Shown here: piece after piece, positions 40,400-52,849 of the stretch
How the letters are laid out: the number at the start of each line of letters is the position of its first letter
Numbering within the stretch: the first letter of the stretch is position 1
Origin: Pardosa pseudoannulata
Taxonomy: Eukaryota; Arthropoda; Arachnida; Araneae; Lycosidae
Direction of reading: 5' to 3'
DNA: 64,000 nt
Assembly (NCBI GenBank): GCA_032207245.1
Contig: CM063510.1
Location: 49,209,095-49,273,094, forward strand
The notes under the pieces: generated by a model
The model's input: only the letters and a program-made list of their open reading frames with translations
Databases searched by the model: none
What the model was told of the DNA's origin: nothing
Program-made: the position numbers and the translations under genes

Positions 40400-41640
40400 T
40401 TAAATGCATTTATACTATAACCCCTGGTCATTTTAATACAAATTTATCGATCAAAAACAAAAACTGTCATAACGATTATTTCATAGATAGTAAAGTCAAA
40501 AATAAAATTGTTTTGTAAAATTATCACTATATTTATCCAAATAAGACAATGTAAGAAATTTCCAATTTTCCTCACAAAACCGCCAGTTTAAACTATAATC
40601 TTCCATTATTTAATTAAAAGTTTTGGTTTGTAGATCGAAAAAAATAATTTTCATAGCGTTTATTCCATAGATAGTAAAGACAAAAATAAATTTGAAGACT
40701 AACTTTGTGATTTTTCAAATAAATTATTAAATGAAATTTCAAATTTCCCCCCAACCCATTATTTTGGCATATAACGACGTGTTATTTTTATACATTTTTG
40801 GTTTGTTGGTCGTAAACAATAATTTTCACAACTTATATTTCTTAGATCTTAAATTCAAATGTAAAATTATTTTGAAAAACTCATTATGGTCTTCCAAATA
40901 AATAATTAAAAGAAAATTCTAATCCCCCCTCCAATCCATTATTTTAAAATATAATTTATTTAATTACACCTTTGATTTGTCGATCGAAAACAATAATTTT
41001 CCTAACGTCTATTCTGTAGATCGTAAAGGCAAAAAAAAATTATTTTGGAAAATTAACATTGTGGTCTTTCAAATAAATGATTAAATTAAATTTCAAATTC
41101 CCCCCCCCCAACCCATTATTTTGGAATATAACTTCCTGTTATTTTTATACATTTTTGGTTTGTTGGTCGTAAACAATAATTTTCACAACTTATATTTCTT
41201 AGATCTTAAAAGCAAATCTAAAATTATTTTGAAAAACTCATTATGGTCTTCCAAATAAATAATTAAAAAAAATCCCCCCCTAATCCAACATTTTTAATTA
41301 TAATTTCCCATTATTTAATTACACCATTGGTTTGTCAATCGAAAACAATAATTGTTATAACGTCTGTTTTGTAGACCATAAAATCAAAAGTAAAACTGTT
41401 TTCGAAAACTAACATTATGTTCTTTCAAATAAATCAATAAAATAAATATTTTCCCGAAACCATCATTTTAACTAACTAATCATTATTTGAGACAACTTTA
41501 GCTTGTAGATTATAGAGAAAAATTGTCATAAAGTCTATTTTATGGATTATAAAGTCAAAGGTAAAATTACTTTGAAAAGAAATTCTAATTTATTCACAAA
41601 AAAACCTTCAATTGAATGTAGTTAGTTAGCTTAACTTTTA
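40400..41640. repeat. Tandem satellite, seven units of about 171-184 bp
   Basis: A word related to TTTTCATAACGTCTATTCTG, then TAGAT..TAAA, AAAATTATTTTGAAAA, a CATTATGGTCTTCCAAATAA-like word and a C-rich stretch recurs. The TCATAACG position falls at about 40467, 40651, 40826, 41000, 41183, 41355 and 41526. Units 3 and 5 are far more alike than neighbouring units, so part of the array behaves as a 357 bp dimer repeat. It is non-coding and AT-rich with conserved C runs. Confidence 0.9.
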
Positions 41641-41974
41641 GTTATATCAAAATAAACGCATTATGTTAGTCAAAATACATAATTTACTTTATATTTTCTA
41701 CTAACATTGAGCATAAAAACCGTAGCGCATATTTACAAAAAATAGAGTGGATGCCAGTTTTAAAATCTTGCTAAAAGTAATATGCACAGAAATCTAGATA
41801 AAAGTGGAATTTCCTTTGAAATAGGTACGAAACAACGTTCATTAACGGTAAACAACACTCATTAACTGGGAAAAGAAAGCTTTTTTAAACTCGAGAACGA
41901 CATAAAACTCTCAGGAATGCGTGAAAATTGGCACCTTCTTTTCTTACCGCCAGCCATGCTTCTCCTTGCACGAT

Positions 41975-42335
41975 GCACGATAGAAGTGAATAGTTACGGT
42001 CTTTTTACGGCGTTGGAATAAATTACTTATGCTTTTGTTTTTGGTGGAAGGCTGGTAACGAATATATACTCTTTTATTATAGTTTGGGTCTTTTTTGTGT
42101 CCACAGCCTTTCTACTGTCTGGAATACGATATAAAGAGTTTGGCTGTTATTCGCCTGACTTTATATTGGATATCTCTTGAATAGAGATAGATTTTCCCCT
42201 GGGTTATGGTAGCTGCATGAAAGAATTACGATTCTAATAGAAGAGGTGCTAAGTAGTAAAAATATCCTGATAGGGGGAAGTTTGTAAACATTTGCCTATT
42301 TTTATATCGTATCAATTACATTAACTTTCACAAAT
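41975..42335 (+). promoter_or_regulatory. Second promoter-like duplicated block, copy 1
   Basis: About 360 bp aligns with 43735-44092 on the same strand. Shared words are AATAATTTACTTAT, TTTTTGGTGGAAG, TTCTACTGTCTGGAATACGA, GATATAAAGAGTTTGG (TATAAAG at about 42131-42137), TTGGATATCTCTTGAA, a downstream GATTCTAATAGAAGAGGTGC and CTGATAGG..AGTTTGTAAACA. About 50 bp after the TATA box, TATCTCT and AGAGATA form a 7 bp stem. No coding frame is recognised after it. Confidence 0.5.
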
Positions 42336-43107
<772 letters not shown>

Positions 43108-43592
43108 ATCCAATAATTATGAAGCTGCTGGACAAAGAGAAAGCTAATCAGTTAATGGTAATAACGATGCAGTCGGGCCATTGAAAGAGAACGGCACAAG
43201 TCTAATTAACACTTTATTTTACATCTTTACTAATCAACGACAGACAAGAGAACGACACAAAAATCACTCATCTGAACAGAGGTGCTCCCAAGAGCGAAGA
43301 CAGAAAGAAATTTCCCAAGGGACAAGAAGCTTACTCAGTGAATTTAAGTGTTAAGATCAAGATAAACGCTGATCCATTTGCCGGCGACAACTGGAAAACG
43401 TGTTGAATAGACAGAAAATTTACATCTATAGGACAGAAAGCTTTGGGAAATGTATTGAAAGCATTTTAAGTCGAGGACGCTCCTTTAATTAAGACATTTA
43501 GAAGCTGGGAAATAGATTTTAAGAAATTAGAATGAGAGAGAGGAGGTTTTAAAGGAAATATTAAAGTTAAATAATTTTGATATATTAAATAT
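43108..43592 (+). repeat. Microsatellite-bounded repeat family 1, copy 2
   Basis: The left half matches 52860-53100 (CCAATAATTATG, GAGAAAGCTAATCAG, GAGAACGGCACAAGTCTAAT, AACGACAGACAAGA). The right half matches both other copies (CCAAGAGCGAAGACAGAAAG, TTACTCAGTGAATTTAAGTG, TTTAAGTCGAGGACGCTCCT, GAGAGGAGG). It is bounded by (GT)n on the left and a short AT array on the right. Confidence 0.88.
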
Positions 43593-43734
43593 ATATATAA
43601 TATATATATACAGATAGACAGATTCGATTTATATACGATTCCTGTAAAGACATGTCTTTACTCAACCATAATTTGACTAAATATTCTACTGTAAGAAAGA
43701 ATACTGTCTTTATGTTTAGCTAATGCGTGGAGTT

Positions 43735-44092
43735 GAGACAGAGGTGGATAGTTATTTTATTTATTTTTTTATATTGTTAGAATAATTTACTTATATATTT
43801 TTGGTGGAAGTGTGGTAAAGAATCTATACATCTTTATTAAAGTTAAGGTATTTTTTGCGATCATAGTTGTTCTACTTTCTGGGATACGATATGAAGAGTT
43901 TGGGTGTTGTTTGCCTGACGAGATATCGGATATCTCTTGAAGAGAGAGAGAGATTTTCTCCTGTGTCACGGTAGATGTAAAAAGAATTAGGATTCTTATA
44001 GAAGAGATGCTACAGAATAAAAATATTCTGATAGGAGAGTTTGTAAACAATTTTTTCTTTCCTTATCGTATTAATTATACTTTCACAATTTT
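43735..44092 (+). promoter_or_regulatory. Second promoter-like duplicated block, copy 2
   Basis: Aligned with 41975-42335. The TATA box is altered to GATATGAAG (about 43888). The hairpin 3-prime to it is retained in changed form (TCTCT and AGAGA around TGA), with an added GA run. A weaker relative of the core may lie at 45485-45552. Confidence 0.5.
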
Positions 44093-44639
44093 TTATATTC
44101 ACAGTTTTATATTCACAATATTCACACAATTTTATATTCCCAATTTTACAGAGATATTTTCATAATTGTTTTTATGTTCCTATTATAATAAGTTAAATTC
44201 TTTCTTCTAAGTAATAATAGATTTGAATACCAATTAGAGATAATATTTACTATATAAATATAGCAAAATTCTGACTATGTTTAGAGAGATCTGCCCTTGA
44301 TATATTTATTGTTATACATATCTTCCAATCTTTAAGTAATGGTGCGAGTAATATAGTTTCTTTTTTCAAGCCAAGAACAAAAATTTGCTAAATACTCTGT
44401 TTAGTTTATAAAGAAAATTTTAAAAATATTTGTATTTGTTTTTGAAATTGAATTGTTTTTTTATGAAATTATTAAAACTGTTGTTGTAATTAAAAAAGTT
44501 AATTTAAATGTAAAACAAGCGTAACCTTTATTTGCGCAAACAAAAGGTTGGGACTGAAAACGTTAGTTTATAAATAAAATATATGCTTATTTTTGCATAA
44601 ATTGCTTAAAATAATTAGACTATAATTCATTTATATTTA
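44093..44639. other. Unassigned AT-rich DNA
   Basis: Starts with four short imperfect repeats of TTTTATATTCACA (44085-44145). No gene recognised. Confidence 0.5.
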
Positions 44640-45445
44640 ACTTCTAAGTGATACTGATTTTATTTCGTAGCATCACTAAAACTAATATGCAATAAGATTT
44701 TAAACTTGAAAATTATGAATTTGAAATATATTTTTTCTTAAAAATTACATAAAAAAGAATAGACAATCATCCATTAATAGCATGTTTATGATATATTAAT
44801 ATATATAGAATATACGATATCTATGACATACATAATATATACAATATGTATAATATATGTTTGTATGTATTATGTTTAAAACACTACGCTAGCAATGTAC
44901 AGGTAACAAATGATACATTTTTTATAATTCTAACTAATCTGCTAGTGAAATGGGATGCTGATTTTATTTCGTAGCATCATTAAAATTAATATACAATAAC
45001 ATTTTAAACTTGGGAATTTGGAAATTATGACTTCGAAATATTTTTTTCCTTAAAAATCACATAAAATAGAACAGGCAATCATCTATTTACTAGCATGTTT
45101 ATGATATATTATTATAAATAGAATATACGATATTTATGGCATATATAATACATACAATATGTATGATATGTGCTTATTTTGGTTTGGAGTGCTACGGTCT
45201 TTTTTTGCAACACTAGGCTAACGAGACCGGGACCAACTTCTTAAAGCCGATCCCGAACGGCTACGAACATCCATGCCATAGTGGGATTCGAACCCACGAA
45301 CTCCGCTACCAAAGGCCAGCACCCTAACCAATCGGTCGTCGTTCGGCTGGTATATGTTCATATGTGATATGTTTAAAACACTACGCTAGCAATGTACAGG
45401 TAATAAATGACACATTTTTATAGTTCTAACTAATCTGCAAGTGAA
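44640..45445. repeat. 304 bp tandem duplication, second copy interrupted by a SINE
   Basis: CTGATTTTATTTCGTAGCAT begins at 44654 and again at 44958. Both copies then share ACATTTTAAACTT-like, CATGTTTATGATATATTA, AATATACGATAT, AAAACACTACGCTAGCAATG and TTCTAACTAATCTGC. In copy 2 the SINE at 45178-45348 splits the shared sequence, which resumes with GTTTAAAACACTACGC at about 45370. Confidence 0.92.
45178..45349 (-). mobile_element. tRNA-derived SINE (main family), copy 5
   Basis: A nearly intact copy on the minus strand: GCCGAACGACGACCGATTGG head (A box), B box GGTTCGAATCC (45283-45293), GCTTTAAG body, and end CCGTAGCACTCCAAACC. An approximate target duplication is ATATGTGCTTAT (45166-45177) with ATATGTTCAT (about 45352-45361). 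Confidence 0.92.
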
Positions 45446-46063
45446 GGGAAAAATCTCTTTGATACTTATTTCAACTGAACTGTGATATAAGTAATATTCG
45501 TACTTAGTAGCTATTTGCGTCACAACTTGATATTGGATATCGCTTCAACACTACGGTCTTAGTGATGTTCTTAAAACTTTGGAAATGATTACGAGCAGAC
45601 AAATGCATAACTTAAGAAACAAATGGAGAAAGTTTGTAATTATCCTCCCCATGCTACACTCTACATTCAAGCAAACTGCTTTGAATGTGCGTGTTTAACA
45701 GGGAAGAGTGATTTCCGTTTTCTAATGAAAAGAAATAGTTTCTGAATAGTAGAAAGTATTAAATGCATCACGGCATGCTTGTTGTATTGCTATACCTATG
45801 TTCCTTTAATTACGTATATTGGGAATATTTGAAGGTCCTTGGGTTGTTTTAAACGACTTATTCGAGAACGATAGTCGGAGATCTTCTCTTAAAATTTGTC
45901 TTTTATAAATAAATTCGTCCAATAGAAAGCATTGTTTGATTTAAAACTATATGAGAACTTGAATACCAATAGATAGAAATTGTAATTTATAGTAATAAAT
46001 GTTATGCTACTCTAGAAAGCATGTTACAATTTCTATGCATGTATGTAAACAGGATAAATTTGT

Positions 46064-46205
46064 AACACTTTTTTGATACATGTTGGCTAATGAAACCGGG
46101 ACCTACGGCTTAAAACAGAATGAGTACGGCTACGAACATCTATGCAAGATATGCGATTTAAACCCATGATATCCTGTATCAAAGAGCTTTACCCTATCAT
46201 TTGTA
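46064..46205 (-). mobile_element. tRNA-derived SINE (main family), copy 6 (eroded)
   Basis: The family body is recognisable on the minus strand (GATGTTCGTAGCCGTACTCA, AGCCGTAGGTCCCGGTTTCA), with a degenerate B box GGTTTAAATC. The 3-prime tail is lost. Confidence 0.75.
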
Positions 46206-48008
46206 CTTTTTTTGGTGAAGTGTAAGCAAGGCAACTAAAAAATGCAGCAAATTTGATTGGGTAAAACATATTTTTTTAAATAGATATCTATTCTGCTTAA
46301 TACATTGTTCCTCGTGACTCAAACCTGGTCGGAGTGACAATACACTCACTGTAGTCTTGAAAGCAGCTATTTGCTTACTTTAGAGTTTTTCAATTTTGTA
46401 TACTGGGGACCTAAGGTTTAATTTGAATTTCGACAATGAACTTTGCAAATGATCCCTCTTTGTCAAAGAATTTTCATTTTATGACATTATATTTTTGTTT
46501 TTATTTGTTATTCATAAAATGTATTTTACAACCCCTCCTCTAATTTCCTTACTATATAATATTTTATTAAAATATTACATTATAACATTTTATTAATATT
46601 TCTATTGTGACAAAACAAAGACACAAGTATAGTTCTGTAAAATTTTTATAAGCCATTTTTTTCTCCTTTTTGATCAAAAGCTTCATTCAAGAAAATAAGC
46701 TCAAAGGGTTCCCCAAAGTGTAAAAGTTTGTAAATCTCTCTATTACTGTACATGTGGAAAGTAACATGATACATTTTTTGAAAATTATAATACGCATGCG
46801 GATATGTATGTGCGTTGATTTTCTCATGTGTTATTTTACGAGTTGACTGGTATTTTCTCTTAGCAGTCAGGAAAATTTGTCGATTTTCCCACCTTTTTTA
46901 CTTGATAAAATCTTTTTACAGAAATTCATCTTTCAGTGCATAATATTCTTTTTTAATTTAAATGTGTATATCATTTTTTTTTAAATTCTAAAGAGTCTTA
47001 GTTATTCAAGTACAAATTTTCTTTTCCGTTGCAGTTAAAAAAAATTGCCTTTTTATTCCTGACAGTTCAGTTTGACAAGGTATTTTACTAATAAACAAAA
47101 AAAGATCGTGATTGTTCTTTAGTATCTGATATTTTTCCCTTTTTCAATATCTACAGAGAGATTGGCTACAGGCCTCTAAAAGTATCTTAAGAAACTCTAC
47201 ATGAAACCTAAAAACAAAAGTAATCATATTTATTTAATACTGAGATTCAAGGATATCGTTATGTGCACATTATCAATATCTTTTTTTGTTTTCTTAGCCG
47301 AAATAACTCAAAAAAAAAAATTATTTATTTCCCATGTGTTCTTTGAAATTCCATTTTACTGTTTGTGTATTGAGGTGTAAAGAGGAAAAGTTTTTAATTG
47401 TTTTCGTAGAAAACTGTTTGTTCATATGCACATACGTATTATAAACCTAGTAGTATCTACTATGTAGTTAGCTTTATAATATGAGTCTCAATCATATACT
47501 GTTCATAGTTTAGGCTCCTTGAGCGTTTCTGAATACAAGGCAGAACGTGTCGATATGGGCTAAGATCGAATGCTGAGAAGGGAAATCAATTTGAAACTAA
47601 TTCATACCTAGAGTAGTGTCGAAACCAAATTAATCATCTACAGCCAAGAGTATATTTAGTCCTACAGATTCAAAGAGCACAGTTAACGCTTAGAGAGTAC
47701 ACTCGAATGCCTCTTATTGCCTATTGCTTCGAAGACACTCTGGTAGGCAGTTCGCTTAATCATGTAATACTATGTATGGGAACTCATAGTAAATATAACG
47801 CTCAAGTAGACCTAACAGTTTCATGTTCATATGTAACTATTTGTAACTAAATGTAACAGTTTAGTTGCATGAATCAGTAATATAATCACAACTGTTAAAG
47901 TAACATTAGACTTTTCATTGGGTGAAATGTAACTGAACATTTCAAATTTCTAATTCCTAGAATGAATTTTAAATAAGGAATTAGGACCAAAAATTTGATT
48001 TTTATTCA
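46206..48008. other. Unassigned DNA
   Basis: No recognised gene. The segment 47500-47830 is less AT-rich and unique-looking. It contains three TGTAACT/TGTAACA words at 47829-47862. Confidence 0.45.
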
Positions 48009-48420
48009 TCCTCTGATAATGAATATAATTTTTTGTTATCACATATAATGCAGTTATATGTAAAGTTTTATTGGAATTCATTTTTTTGTTTGTTTTATAA
48101 ATATTTGAGAAAAATTGCATTCTACTACAGATGTATATTTATAACTCTTATATTTATTTTTATAATTTAATAGTTATTTCTATCGTAGAACATCCCAAAA
48201 TTATATTCATTATCACATCCTCTGATAGAGAATATAATTTTTTTACCACATATAATGCAGTTATTAGTTGCAGTTATATGTAAGGTTTCCTTGGAACACA
48301 ATTTTTCTGTAGTTTATAAATATTTGAGAAAAATTTCATTCTACTACAGATGTATATTTTTAATTCTTATATTTATTTTTACAATTTAAAAGTTATTTAT
48401 ATCGTAGAATATAAAATAAA
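48009..48420. repeat. Tandem duplication, two units of about 200-212 bp
   Basis: CTCTGATAATGAATATAATT (about 48010) recurs as CTCTGATAGAGAATATAATT (about 48220). Both are followed by CACATATAATGCAGTTAT, TATAAATATTTGAGAAAAAT, TTCTACTACAGATGTATATT and TATCGTAGAA. Confidence 0.92.
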
Positions 48421-48803
48421 AATTAGTTCAATGTTTAGAAGCTCTTATTTGGTTGATTCTGTATTTGAAAAGGACTTTCTTCTTTTGTTTATCATAACAA
48501 GTAAGTTTAATACTCTAATATATATGGTATCCTATTCATGATAATAGCCATATGTGTAAAAGAAATGCTTATTAATAATTTTCACTAAGGCTAATTTTCA
48601 AACAATTAATAATAAGGATTTTATTTGTTACCCCAAAAACAGTCTCAGGCACTTTATGGTAATAAAAGGGAAAAATCCCTTTGTTAATTACTATACAGTA
48701 TAACTCATAATTAAGATTTAACGAGGTTTAACGATTTAACAAGTTTTTATTACAAAATTAATGAGAATTTTTATTTTATGAGATTTAACGATTAATTTAC
48801 CTA

Positions 48804-48834
48804 GATTTATGATTAATGATATTAATCATAAATC
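48804..48834. repeat. Perfect inverted repeat
   Basis: Arms GATTTATGATTAAT (48804-48817) and ATTAATCATAAATC (48821-48834) are exact complements around GAT. That is 14 bp arms with a 3 base loop. A weaker related ATTAACGATT word lies just upstream. Confidence 0.9.
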
Positions 48835-48849
48835 CTATTAAATTAAAGA

Positions 48850-50436
48850 GACCCTGTATTTAACAAGAGAATCTAAATGATTGATATTGATTGGTACAAT
48901 GCTGCCTATGGTAGAATGACTCGCTTTTATCAAATAAACAGCTGTTATAGCAAGCAATATTTTTGTCATTCATTAAATTTATATTGACTTTCACCTTTCT
49001 AGATGAGATACTAGTTTCTTGAACAGATTCCTTTAAAGGGACAAGAGATGTTTAATTTCAATTTATAAAATTTTTGAACTTTATGGCAATTTTTAATGCG
49101 AATATATAATGCTGTTACATAAAAAAATATAAAAATCAAAAATCTATTAGAAGAGAATTATCGATCTAAATACGAAACTATAAATAGAAGATTGAAAATT
49201 TTTCAAAAAAATACAAATAATGTATAAATTAACGATATAATTGAATACTGTTTAAAAAAAATGTTTACCTCTATGCTATTTTAAATTTAAATGTAAAAAT
49301 TACTGTTTATACTTTTTAACTCAATTAGAATTGTTTGGTCATCAATAAATTGATATAACTCAAATATTTATATACAAGACTACTGAAAGTGAATGGAAGG
49401 TTAAAAATTAAAAGCTCAAAGGTTAAATATTAAACTACTTATAGGTCTTTTATGTTTGAGGTACACCTGAAATAATACATAGAATTTCCCTTTGAGGTTA
49501 TTATCGCAGAAAAATGCTGAGGAATTTTATGGAGATTCTCACAGATTTTTGTGTTTCCTCGAGCTGATAAGGAAATGATTTTTTTCTTATCTCCTACGAA
49601 TACGTAACATATTTTCGATAAAGGATAGCAGCAAATGCTTCCTTTTTCTGGGGAAACAAGTATCTTCTTTTGACACGGAGATGTAATTGTTTGCAATTAA
49701 TTCTATTCATCAAAAATAATTACAAACGTTCCTTTTCAGCTAACTTGTCATCTTATTTTTAATCTCTGAGACAAAATTGCTACTGCCTTTTTTCAAAGTT
49801 TGAATAAAAATCTTGTTCTGTTAAAACAGTAAATGCCGGCTTCTTAATAATACTTACGTTATTTACACATGCTGAAATAACGGGATAACATTACCGTTTC
49901 AGCAAAATCAATATGAGCTACAAACAGAAGTAAATTTATAATCGTTGTATTCTGTATTGCTCTTTAAAAATATTGTTAATTTTTTTCCACTATCAAAGAA
50001 CAATTCGATTTTTTTTAAATTTATAATTGGCCCTCGTAAGCAAGGTATTGATAGATGTTGACGAAAGACTACTCTAACGTAACCCCCATAAACATTGAGA
50101 AACAAACGGATTCAGTAAACTATTGCTTTTTCCGAGGAAGAATGCACCGTTACTCGTTTAATAGCAGAATATGTTCACCTAGATGGTCTTATCACCCGTG
50201 AATATGTCATAAAATAAATCTGTTGAAATTTTTTCAGTTAATACTATATTTTATGATAAGAGGTTAATTTCATGCTTGCAAGGTATTTTATAGATAAAAA
50301 TGAAAAAATAACACGTAAATTTCAAACACGGGAATTTCACTATTTTTTGTAGAAACAATAATTAATAACTTCTGTAATTTTAAGTTGAATTTGTATATAT
50401 ATTTACATTAGTATATTGCCGCATAAAGAAACTTTG
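48850..50436. other. Unassigned AT-rich DNA
   Basis: No recognised gene. The minus frame at 49439-49696 (85 residues) has no known motif. Confidence 0.45.
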
Positions 50437-50440
50437 ACAA

Positions 50441-50530
50441 CGAGCTCAGTGGCTGAATGGTCAAAGTACTAGATCCAAACCCTAGAAGATTGTGGGTTCG
50501 ATGATCGCCATGGTGGTTGATCCAAAATGT
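50441..50530 (+). other. tRNA-like sequence
   Basis: GAGCTCAGTGGCTGAATGGT resembles a tRNA A-box region, and GTGGGTTCGATGATC about 50 bp later resembles a B box with an insertion. The two halves do not form a convincing cloverleaf, so it is more likely a tRNA-derived repeat head than a functional tRNA. Confidence 0.35.
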
Positions 50531-50568
50531 GGATTTTTAATTTAAAAATGTTGTTTATTGTTGCTTTA

Positions 50569-50761
50569 TGTTCTCATGAACATTCTATATCTTTCTTTAA
50601 TATGTAAATTAGTTATTTCTCGAATATTCTGTTTGGGTATAAAAGCTGATACCCACTGGTTGTAGGCAACTTCTCGATCTTGTAAAGTTGCGAGTTGCTA
50701 CTTAGCTTCAATAAATTCGTCTGTCCAGTTAAACGGTGTGTTCATTCGAATCTTCGTGACA
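50569..50761 (+). mobile_element. Possible solo LTR
   Basis: The 193 bp segment starts TGTTCTCATGAACATTC and ends TTCGTGACA, the TG...CA ends expected of an LTR. It holds GGGTATAAAAG (TATA box within a GGGTAT/ATACCC inverted repeat) and AATAAA (about 50710) placed as promoter and polyadenylation signals. The flanks CTTTA and ATATT do not match, so no target duplication supports it. Confidence 0.4.
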
Positions 50762-50998
50762 ATATTGATAAGAACAGGTTAAAATTTCAGCAGTCTATAA
50801 CGTACACTGTTTTCTTAATAATTTACAAATGCGCGTTGTAACTTCCTATATTACACTAAAAAGGATAGGTGTAAAACAATTTCAATAATTTTCCATTTGC
50901 ATCAATAATTAATAACTCACAAAATTATTAATATTTTACCTTGAAACTGTAAAATATTCATGTTAATATAAATATGTTAAAGTTTCAAGGAGATTGGT

Positions 50999-51170
50999 TT
51001 GGTTTGGAGTGCTACGGTCTACTTTTTGCAACACGAGGGCTAATGAGATCGGGACCTACAGCTTAAAGCCGATTCCGAACGGCTACGAACGTCCATGCCA
51101 CAGTGGGATTTGAACCCACAAACTCCGGTTCCGAATGCCAGCATCCTAACCAAATCGGCCATCGTTCGGC
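50999..51170 (-). mobile_element. tRNA-derived SINE (main family), copy 7 (best preserved)
   Basis: Full length on the minus strand: GCCGAACGATGGCCGATTTG head, B box GGTTTAAATCC-like (TGGGTTCAAATCCCA), body GGAATCGGCTTTAAGCTGTA, end CGTAGCACTCCAAACCAAAC. A perfect 14 bp target duplication, TCAAGGAGATTGGT, lies at 50985-50998 and 51171-51184. Confidence 0.95.
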
Positions 51171-51184
51171 TCAAGGAGATTGGT

Positions 51185-52533
51185 CCAAAATGAAATAACA
51201 TATTTCTGAAAGTTCATTGTCACCTTAATAATTTACAGAAACACTTTATAACGCCCATTAATAATTTACAAAAGAGCTTTGTAAGACCAATGTCTTGTTC
51301 ATAATTTACTAAAGCGTTGTTTTGTCAATTGTTCAATTAATAATATATAAAAGTGCTTTGTACCGTCCACCGTCTTGTTGGTAATATACGAAAGCACAAT
51401 GGGACCATTGTCTCAGTTATAAGTAACAAAAACGCTTTCTTACTTCTATCATCCTCGAAAAAAATACCGATTAATTTTTCCACTGATATTATGAAGAGTA
51501 AAATGTTTGAAATAAACAAATACAAAGTGAATTAAACGGAAAGTTAAATTTAAATTAATTTTATTTCATGTATTTAAAGCAAGGAAAATACTTAACTGCT
51601 ACTAAAATATTCATAGTTAATAAATTTTTTATGCTGTATCATTATCGTGGAATGAAAAGAAATGCAAATGAATGCCATGTATCAGCTTATTTAATTTATA
51701 ATTTTTAATTTATAATTAAATAAGGTAGTGAGACAAAAAACACTTTTAATATTTTGAATAAATTTGATTTTAAATTTGAAAAAAGAGTGCGTTTAAAAGT
51801 TGACATCGAATTATTTTATTACTTATCGTAAATGTACGTATTATATGAACAGAATATTTACTCTAATGAAAATCGCATTTAATTTTATTTATAATTAAAT
51901 CAGACTAAGGATTGAAGGTATTTAAACATTTTTGATATCCTTGATGCAGAGAAAAATTTGTAAACAACGTTTAAAAATTAAAAAAATTGCTTGTCTTTGA
52001 TATATTATTTATGCTACTACGAAATCAAATGAAATAAAAATAGTGTCACTGTTTGTTTCATTTATAATTAAATCAGGTTGTAAGACAAGCGTACCTAATT
52101 TGGATAATCAAAGGAAGATCATACGAAAGTTTTTTATTAGATTGTGACTTTAATAAATTATTTCCACGTATAGCAATCCGACAAAAAAAAATAGTATGTT
52201 TCTTTCTAACGCATGTAATTAAATCAGTTTGAGATATGAATTTATTAAATATTGCTAATAAATGCAACTCTTAATCAACGAAACATCTCACAGAATTTTC
52301 ATTTGTGTTTTGATAAAATATTTATACTACTGTAAGGTTATACAAATAATAGTTGTTATATTAATTAAATTTATAGTTTAATCATAGTTTAATTTAGAAT
52401 GAAAACAGTATTTATTTCATGAAAGTGTATAATATGATTTCTTTTAGTTTATGAGAAATTAATTTAATATCATTAGTAATTCCTCTTTATAAGTTAATGC
52501 TTTTGGCAATTTAATTTAAAGGGTCGTAAACTC
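51185..52533. other. Unassigned AT-rich DNA
   Basis: No recognised gene. Related words such as TTATAATTAAATCAG recur at about 51890, 52065 and 52207 with similar spacing (about 140-180 bp), which hints at an eroded tandem repeat. Confidence 0.4.
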
Positions 52534-52557
52534 TAACAGTGTACATTTACACTGTTA
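52534..52557. repeat. Perfect inverted repeat
   Basis: Arms TAACAGTGTA and TACACTGTTA around CATT. Confidence 0.88.
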
Positions 52558-52762
52558 TAATGTGCAATAGTTGAAGCTATTATTTGATCGCGACTAGATT
52601 ACATACAATTCATTAATTAATGCGAAATTTGATTTTATCAAATCGCTGATATTTCTCTTTTCAAATACAACGATAATTTGTATTAAAATTTTCAGTACGG
52701 TTTTAATTAAAATCATCATTTTTTGAGTGATACTAAAATTTAAAAATCAAATACACACGCAG

Positions 52763-52847
<85 letters not shown>
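52763..52847. repeat. (CA)n(AT)n microsatellite
   Basis: CA array of about 37 bp, then AT array. Left border of a family 1 repeat. Confidence 0.97.

Positions 52848-52849
<2 letters not shown>

Noticed and set aside
45178..45349. Functional tRNA gene on the minus strand
   Set aside because: The B box is perfect, but the sequence is part of a nine-copy SINE family with a shared downstream body and target duplications.
50441..50520. Functional tRNA gene
   Set aside because: A-box-like and B-box-like words are present, but the arms do not pair into a convincing cloverleaf and the B box is broken.
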